In this document: positions 6,403 to 9,926 of the stretch, one piece after another
Layout: each line of letters begins with the position of its first letter
Numbering within the stretch: the stretch's first letter is position 1
Assembly (NCBI GenBank): GCA_002697475.1
Contig: NZVW01000076.1
Span: 1-9,926 of the forward strand
Length of the DNA: 9,926 nucleotides
Direction of reading: 5' to 3'
Source of the DNA: Aquimarina sp.
GTDB lineage: Bacteria; Bacteroidota; Bacteroidia; Flavobacteriales; Flavobacteriaceae
Position numbers and translations under genes: made by a program
Notes under the pieces: model-generated
Seen by the model: the letters and a program-made list of their open reading frames with translations, nothing else
What the model was told of the DNA's origin: nothing
Database searches by the model: none

Positions 6403-7165
6403 ACAGAAAATAGTTGTTAAAGTTGGTACTAACGTAATGACCAACAAAGACAACCGAATAGTACGACCAGTACTACAGAGTTTAGTAAGACAAATCGCTG
6501 AATTATATGAGCAGGATATTATGACTATTTTGGTGTCCTCAGGTTCAGTAATAGCTGGAAAAGAGGTCCTTGGTGAGTCTAAAATCAAAAACAGTACGCA
6601 AAAGAGACAAGTATATTCTGCAATAGGTCAGCCCAGAATGATGCGTTTATACTATAACATTTTTCAGGAGTATGGAATGAAATGTGCACAGGTACTACCT
6701 ACAAAACGGGACTTTAGCCCTGGTGTACATAGAACTAATATGGTAAATTGCTATGAAGGTCTTATGGCTGAAGGTGTAATTCCTATTGCTAATGAGGATG
6801 ACGCAGTTTCCGTAAAAATGTCTATGTTTTCTGATAATGATGAGCTGGCAAGTTTAGTTGCGCAGTTGATTGATGCTGATAAACTTATCATTCTAACGGA
6901 TATAGACGGAGTATTTAATGGACATCCTGACTTAGAAACAAGTGAGGTAATAAATACCATTGCTCCAGAAGAAAATTTAGATAAATATATAAAAGAAAGT
7001 AATAAAAAAGCAGGCGAAGGTCGCGGTGGTATGGGTTCTAAAATAGGATTTGCTCAGCAAGCCGCATCCAAAAATATTCCTACCTACATAGCTAATGGTA
7101 AACGAGAGAATGTCATATTGGATATTATGAAAGGAAAACGAGTAGGAACCAAAGTAGCCTGTTAA
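6395..7165 (+). CDS. proB: Glutamate 5-kinase (ProB), kinase domain only, no PUA
   Basis: Phosphorylates glutamate to gamma-glutamyl phosphate, the first and committed step of proline synthesis. It has 256 residues, all amino-acid-kinase domain: VVKVGTN with Lys9 (phosphate binding), SSGSVIAG (48-55), the glutamate site NEDD (133-136, matching the NExD of E. coli ProB), TDIDGVF (168-174) and GRGGMGSKI (209-217). E. coli ProB is 367 residues; the approximately 100-residue C-terminal PUA domain is absent here. The frame ends cleanly 9 nt before proA, so this is a natural short form and not a truncation; single-domain ProB enzymes are known in other bacteria. The start ATG 6395 overlaps the proC end. 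Proline feedback, normally exerted on the kinase domain, cannot be judged from sequence. Confidence 0.95.
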   Translation: MHKQKIVVKVGTNVMTNKDNRIVRPVLQSLVRQIAELYEQDIMTILVSSGSVIAGKEVLGESKIKNSTQKRQVYSAIGQPRMMRLYYNIFQEYGMKCAQVLPTKRDFSPGVHRTNMVNCYEGLMAEGVIPIANEDDAVSVKMSMFSDNDELASLVAQLIDADKLIILTDIDGVFNGHPDLETSEVINTIAPEENLDKYIKESNKKAGEGRGGMGSKIGFAQQAASKNIPTYIANGKRENVILDIMKGKRVGTKVAC

Positions 7166-7174
7166 AAAAAATAT

Positions 7175-8374
7175 ATGAAGTTAATACCCACAGATATTAA
7201 AAATAATGTTTTAGGATGTATGATTCGAATTTTAGATGAGAATCGTGAAGAAATTCTAGAGGCGAATAAAAAAGATTTAGAACTATTTAAAGGAGAGGAT
7301 CAGGCCCTTTATGACCGATTAGTTATTAATGATGCTAAAATCAATGGAATGATTGAGGCAATCACTGAAGTTAAAGCACAGGCTGATCCCGTAAATCGAG
7401 AAATTTCATCTAAGAAATTGGATAATGGATTAGAAGTAATTAATAAAACAGCACCTTTTGGTACTATATTGATTATTTATGAATCCAGACCGGATGTTAC
7501 TATTGAAGCCGCAGTATTAGCCTTTAAAGCAAATAATAAAATTTTACTTAAAGGAGGTAAAGAAGCTTTTCATAGTAATAAAGTACTTGTCGATTTATGG
7601 CACAGAGCGCTTAGAGAAAATGGTTTAAGTACCGATTTTATAGAAATGCTGACGCTTAATAGAGAGCAGACTCAAGAATTCTTGATCCATAAATCCAGTG
7701 AGCTGGACTTAATAGTTCCAAGAGGAGGAGAAAGATTGATAGCCTTTGTTAAACAAAATGCTCAATGTCCTGTTCTTGTAAGCGGTAGAGGAAATAATTT
7801 CCTATATGTTGATGAAGATGCTTCCTGGCAAAAAAGTGTAGAAGTTATTTTAAATGCCAAAACACACAAAATTTCAGCATGTAACGCCTTAGATAAAATC
7901 CTAATAAACCCTAATATAGAGGATTACCAGGATAAAGTAAAAGAATTATCTAATTTACTTGAAGATCGCGGTGTTGAAGTATTGGTAGATACAGAGGTAA
8001 AAACTTTTCTAACGCATCAGGATATTATTAAAGACAAGTCAGTTTGGGATGAAGAATTTTTGGCTATGAAATGCTGTATTGGTGAAGTTAACTCTGTGAA
8101 AGATGCGATACAAAAAATAAATGATCATTCCGGAGGTCACTCTGCTACCATAATGACTGAAAACTCTGATAGTGCAGATTTATTTATGGAGCAGGTAGAT
8201 TGTGCCGCCGTTTATAAAAACGCCTCTACTCGCTTCACAGATGGAGGACAAATGGGTGTGGGTGCTGAGCTAGCAATTAGTACTGATAAATTACATCACA
8301 GAGGTCCATTAGGATTAGATCAATTGGTAAGCAATAAGTATTATGTTTATGGAGATGGCCAGGTAAGAGTTTAA
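7175..8374 (+). CDS. proA: Gamma-glutamyl phosphate reductase (ProA)
   Basis: NADPH-dependent reduction of gamma-glutamyl phosphate to glutamate semialdehyde, which cyclises to pyrroline-5-carboxylate for ProC; works in a complex or close partnership with ProB. It has 399 residues, an aldehyde-dehydrogenase-fold enzyme. Visible motifs: YESRPDV (102-108), LKGGKEAFHSN (125-135), the catalytic cysteine Cys236 in SACNALD, NASTRFTDGG (349-358), and the C-terminal HHRGPLGLDQL. All key family residues appear intact. It follows proB by 9 nt. The ablB start is 59 bp downstream with no terminator between, so transcription probably continues into it. Confidence 0.97.
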   Translation: MKLIPTDIKNNVLGCMIRILDENREEILEANKKDLELFKGEDQALYDRLVINDAKINGMIEAITEVKAQADPVNREISSKKLDNGLEVINKTAPFGTILIIYESRPDVTIEAAVLAFKANNKILLKGGKEAFHSNKVLVDLWHRALRENGLSTDFIEMLTLNREQTQEFLIHKSSELDLIVPRGGERLIAFVKQNAQCPVLVSGRGNNFLYVDEDASWQKSVEVILNAKTHKISACNALDKILINPNIEDYQDKVKELSNLLEDRGVEVLVDTEVKTFLTHQDIIKDKSVWDEEFLAMKCCIGEVNSVKDAIQKINDHSGGHSATIMTENSDSADLFMEQVDCAAVYKNASTRFTDGGQMGVGAELAISTDKLHHRGPLGLDQLVSNKYYVYGDGQVRV

Positions 8375-8397
8375 AATCTCATAAATTTTCTCTAAAA

Positions 8398-8413
8398 CTA
8401 TTTATCAATAATA
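8398..8413 (+). repeat. 16-bp motif shared by the proC and ablB leaders (copy 2)
   Basis: CTATTTATCAATAATA, 20 bp before the ablB ATG, differing at one base from the motif in front of proC (5543-5558). It lies in the 59-bp gap between proA and ablB. If it is a promoter or operator part, ablB could be transcribed on its own as well as from the proline operon. Confidence 0.35.
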
Positions 8414-8433
8414 TTAAAAGTTTACTGCTCACT

Positions 8434-9273
8434 ATGTACGACATAATTGAAGTAAAAGAAAATTTAAATATTCATCACGGTAAAGTCAATAACAGGCTTT
8501 ACCTGATGAATGCTAAGACATCAAACTGGAGTCAAACTATTGATACTCTTCAAAATATAGCAAACTCTAATGGCTATAATAAAATCATAAGTAGAGTACC
8601 TGAGTCAGCAAAAGATTCTTTTTTATCAAAAAACTTTAAAATTGAAGCAACAGTTCCAGTATTATATAATGGAAAAGAAGAAGGTTATTTTTTTGCTGAC
8701 TATAATGAAAATGAAAGAGGGATTATTGAAGATAAAAAGCTAAAGGTGATAGAATCTGTAAAGACTATCGCTCTGGCAGCTAAGAAAGATCCTTCAGAAA
8801 AAAAATTGCCTCAGGGATTTGAGCTCAGAGAATTAAATACTTCAGATATTGAAAGTATTTTACGGCTGAATCATAAAGTTTTTAATTCCTACCCTTTTCC
8901 TATTTTTGACAGGACATATCTGGAAAAATGTATTAAAGAGGAATTCGATTTTTATGGTATTTTCAAGGACGATGAGCTGAAAGTATATTCATACATTAAA
9001 AAGGATTTACAGAATAAGTTCATTGAAATCATAGATTTTGCCACTCATCCTTCCTATAGAGGTAAAAACCTTTCACAGCATCTGGTAAGTAAAATTATAG
9101 ATGAAGCAACAAAAGAAGATATACACACCATATTATGTTTAGTTAGATCTACATCTTATGGGTTAAATATTATGCTTCGAAAAAATGAATTTGTACTGGG
9201 TGGCACATTAAATAATAATACTTTAATTGACACTTCATTGCAAAGTGTTAATGTGTGGTATCGCAAAATTTAA
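8434..9273 (+). CDS. ablB: Putative beta-lysine N6-acetyltransferase (AblB), GNAT family
   Basis: Predicted to acetylate beta-lysine, using acetyl-CoA, to N-epsilon-acetyl-beta-lysine, a compatible solute first described in methanogenic archaea. It has 279 residues, usual for AblB. The N-terminal part (1-125) is the family-specific domain, ending around PVLYNGKEEGYFFADY; the C-terminal GNAT domain covers about 126-279. Features matching AblB as I know it are FNSYPFPIFDRTYL, IIDFATHPSYRGKNLSQHL (acetyl-CoA loop around Arg209-Leu213, with Asn where many members have Gly), and the typical ending GGTLNNNTLIDTSLQSVNVWYRK. It sits behind proCBA, in keeping with an osmolyte role. The partner AblA (lysine 2,3-aminomutase), often adjacent in other genomes, is not in this window. 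A different amino-acid acetyltransferase substrate cannot be excluded. Confidence 0.87.
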   Translation: MYDIIEVKENLNIHHGKVNNRLYLMNAKTSNWSQTIDTLQNIANSNGYNKIISRVPESAKDSFLSKNFKIEATVPVLYNGKEEGYFFADYNENERGIIEDKKLKVIESVKTIALAAKKDPSEKKLPQGFELRELNTSDIESILRLNHKVFNSYPFPIFDRTYLEKCIKEEFDFYGIFKDDELKVYSYIKKDLQNKFIEIIDFATHPSYRGKNLSQHLVSKIIDEATKEDIHTILCLVRSTSYGLNIMLRKNEFVLGGTLNNNTLIDTSLQSVNVWYRKI

Positions 9274-9304
9274 TAGATAAATTCATAAAAATCATATTCA
9301 CTAA

Positions 9305-9340
9305 AAAATAAAGCTCTGTTTATCAGGGTTTTATTTTTTT
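9305..9340 (+). terminator. Rho-independent terminator of the proCBA-ablB unit
   Basis: A 14-bp stem with two G-U pairs (9305-9318 with 9324-9337; AAAATAAAGCTCTG / CAGGGTTTTATTTT), a 5-nt loop, and a run of seven T (9334-9340). It lies 32 nt after the ablB stop. The last T of the tract is also the first base of the downstream sigma-54 -24 element, so terminator and promoter abut. Confidence 0.82.
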
Positions 9341-9354
9341 GGCACGCTGATTGA
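9340..9354 (+). promoter_or_regulatory. Sigma-54 (RpoN) -24/-12 promoter of secreted repeat protein 2
   Basis: TGGCAC (9340-9345), five bases, TTGA (9351-9354), with a preceding T-run. The core TTTTTGGCACGC and the spacing are identical to the element at 4305-4319; the A at the usual C of -12 is also shared. Predicted transcription start near 9366, with a leader of about 40 nt before ATG 9406. Confidence 0.86.
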
Positions 9355-9365
9355 TAAAATATAAG

Positions 9366-9388
9366 TGAGGATAACACAATGTTCCTCA
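9366..9388 (+). repeat. Inverted repeat at the 5' end of the predicted leader
   Basis: TGAGGA (9366-9371) and TCCTCA (9383-9388) form a perfect 6-bp inverted repeat starting at the predicted +1 of the sigma-54 transcript. As RNA it would be a 5'-end hairpin (message stability); as DNA an operator. The other paralogue also has a short inverted repeat at this place, but of different sequence. Confidence 0.4.
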
Positions 9389-9405
9389 ACTTAAATTTAG
9401 AAATT

Positions 9406-9926
9406 ATGAAAAAGTTTATTTTACTCATCACAGGTTTATTTTTATTTACCATTACGACTTCTGCTAAGGAGGCAGATGACGTAAGTACCATCAGAAATTA
9501 TAATGGAAACAATTTTATATTTAATGAAGGTGGAATCGAATTCTCTATATACGCAGATGGACAGTTTGATTTCTTTTTACCTAGATTAAGAAATGGTGTA
9601 AGTATTGGTGTAAATACACCGGGAGTAAACATAAGTTTTAATTCAGGATATAATTATGATCCATATGTTCAATATGATGATTATGGAGCTGTAGTTCAGA
9701 TTGAAGATGTGCCTATCTTTTATGACTATTACGGTAGAATCATTCAGGCTGGTGATGTATATATTAGTTATAATAATTGGGGTCGCGTTGCCAGAGTTGG
9801 TGGATTATACGTTAATTATAACAGATATGGTCATTTTGTAAACTATACTGGTTTTATAAATCCTTACAACAGGTATTATGTATACAGACCATTCCACGCA
9901 TACTTTACCGTACCCATTGCTACAAG
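9406..9926 (+). CDS. Secreted Tyr/Gly-repeat protein 2, unknown function, cut by window end
   Basis: The frame is open from ATG 9406 through the window end (173 codons seen, no stop). The signal peptide covers residues 1-20 (MKK, then a hydrophobic Leu/Ile/Phe core, TSA before Lys21), with no lipobox. Residues 42-56 (GGIEFSIYADGQFDF) match block 47-61 of the protein at 4388. A variable Gly/Asn/Val segment follows, then four repeats (about 88-149), e.g. VYISYNNWGRVARVGG (118-133) and LYVNYNRYGHFVNYTG (134-149), which align one to one with the four repeats of the first paralogue, including the shared VGG-L-x-(V/I)-x-Y junction between units 3 and 4. After the repeats the sequence is Tyr/Pro-rich, and no His/Asp tail is seen in the part present. 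It is led by its own sigma-54 promoter. Function unknown; a cell-envelope or extracellular role is inferred from the signal peptide. Confidence 0.9.
   Translation, partial: MKKFILLITGLFLFTITTSAKEADDVSTIRNYNGNNFIFNEGGIEFSIYADGQFDFFLPRLRNGVSIGVNTPGVNISFNSGYNYDPYVQYDDYGAVVQIEDVPIFYDYYGRIIQAGDVYISYNNWGRVARVGGLYVNYNRYGHFVNYTGFINPYNRYYVYRPFHAYFTVPIAT

Noticed and set aside
7598..7616. TGGCAC words inside proA (7598), uvrA (3186) and ablB (9201) as further sigma-54 promoters
   Set aside because: None has TTG at the -12 position with correct spacing, and all lie inside coding sequence.
9270..9491. Minus-strand 73-codon frame over the last intergenic region
   Set aside because: Crosses a terminator, a sigma-54 promoter and the signal peptide of the plus-strand gene; no protein-like features of its own.
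1..9926. CRISPR array, tRNA or rRNA genes, insertion sequence or phage genes
   Set aside because: No regularly spaced repeats, cloverleaf-like sequences, transposase or integrase frames, or terminal inverted repeats were seen.

Overview
This 9.9 kb window is AT-rich (visibly about one third G+C) and almost certainly comes from a member of the Bacteroidota. The supporting signs are a leaderless-looking TAnnTTTG promoter box, few Shine-Dalgarno sequences, an endonuclease III of the kind without an iron-sulfur cluster, a glutamate 5-kinase without a PUA domain, and the neighbourhood nth / ECF sigma factor / uvrA. A marine or salt-exposed Cytophagales or Flavobacteriales organism is a reasonable guess from the osmolyte genes. 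The order cannot be fixed from sequence alone.

Left part (1-4236): the 3' end of nth (+) runs into a convergent two-gene unit on the minus strand. That unit is an ECF-type sigma factor followed by a 48-codon small ORF at 408-554, and both directions share a hairpin terminator at 381-402. A 236-bp divergent region with an 11-bp pure G/C palindromic block separates the sigma factor from uvrA (+), which encodes a full-length excision-nuclease ATPase. Two DNA-repair genes thus flank a sigma factor with no visible anti-sigma gene.

Middle (4237-5583): a well-formed sigma-54 (-24/-12) promoter drives an orphan gene for a small secreted protein. The protein has four approximately 16-residue Tyr/Gly repeats and a Cys/His/Asp-rich tail, and the gene is closed by a strong terminator. 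A gene-free, very AT-rich stretch of about 480 bp follows.

Right part (5584-9273): proC, proB and proA (complete glutamate-to-proline pathway) are tightly packed, with ablB, a beta-lysine N-acetyltransferase, 59 bp downstream. These look like one osmolyte unit, since proline and N-epsilon-acetyl-beta-lysine are both compatible solutes. The partner gene ablA (lysine 2,3-aminomutase) is not in the window. The unit ends in a terminator whose U-tract runs directly into a second sigma-54 promoter.

Right edge (9340-9926): this second promoter drives a second secreted repeat protein, cut by the window end. It aligns with the first protein repeat for repeat. The two paralogues, each with its own near-identical sigma-54 promoter and lying on either side of the osmolyte operon, are the most interesting signal here: a probable RpoN-controlled family of secreted repeat proteins of unknown function.
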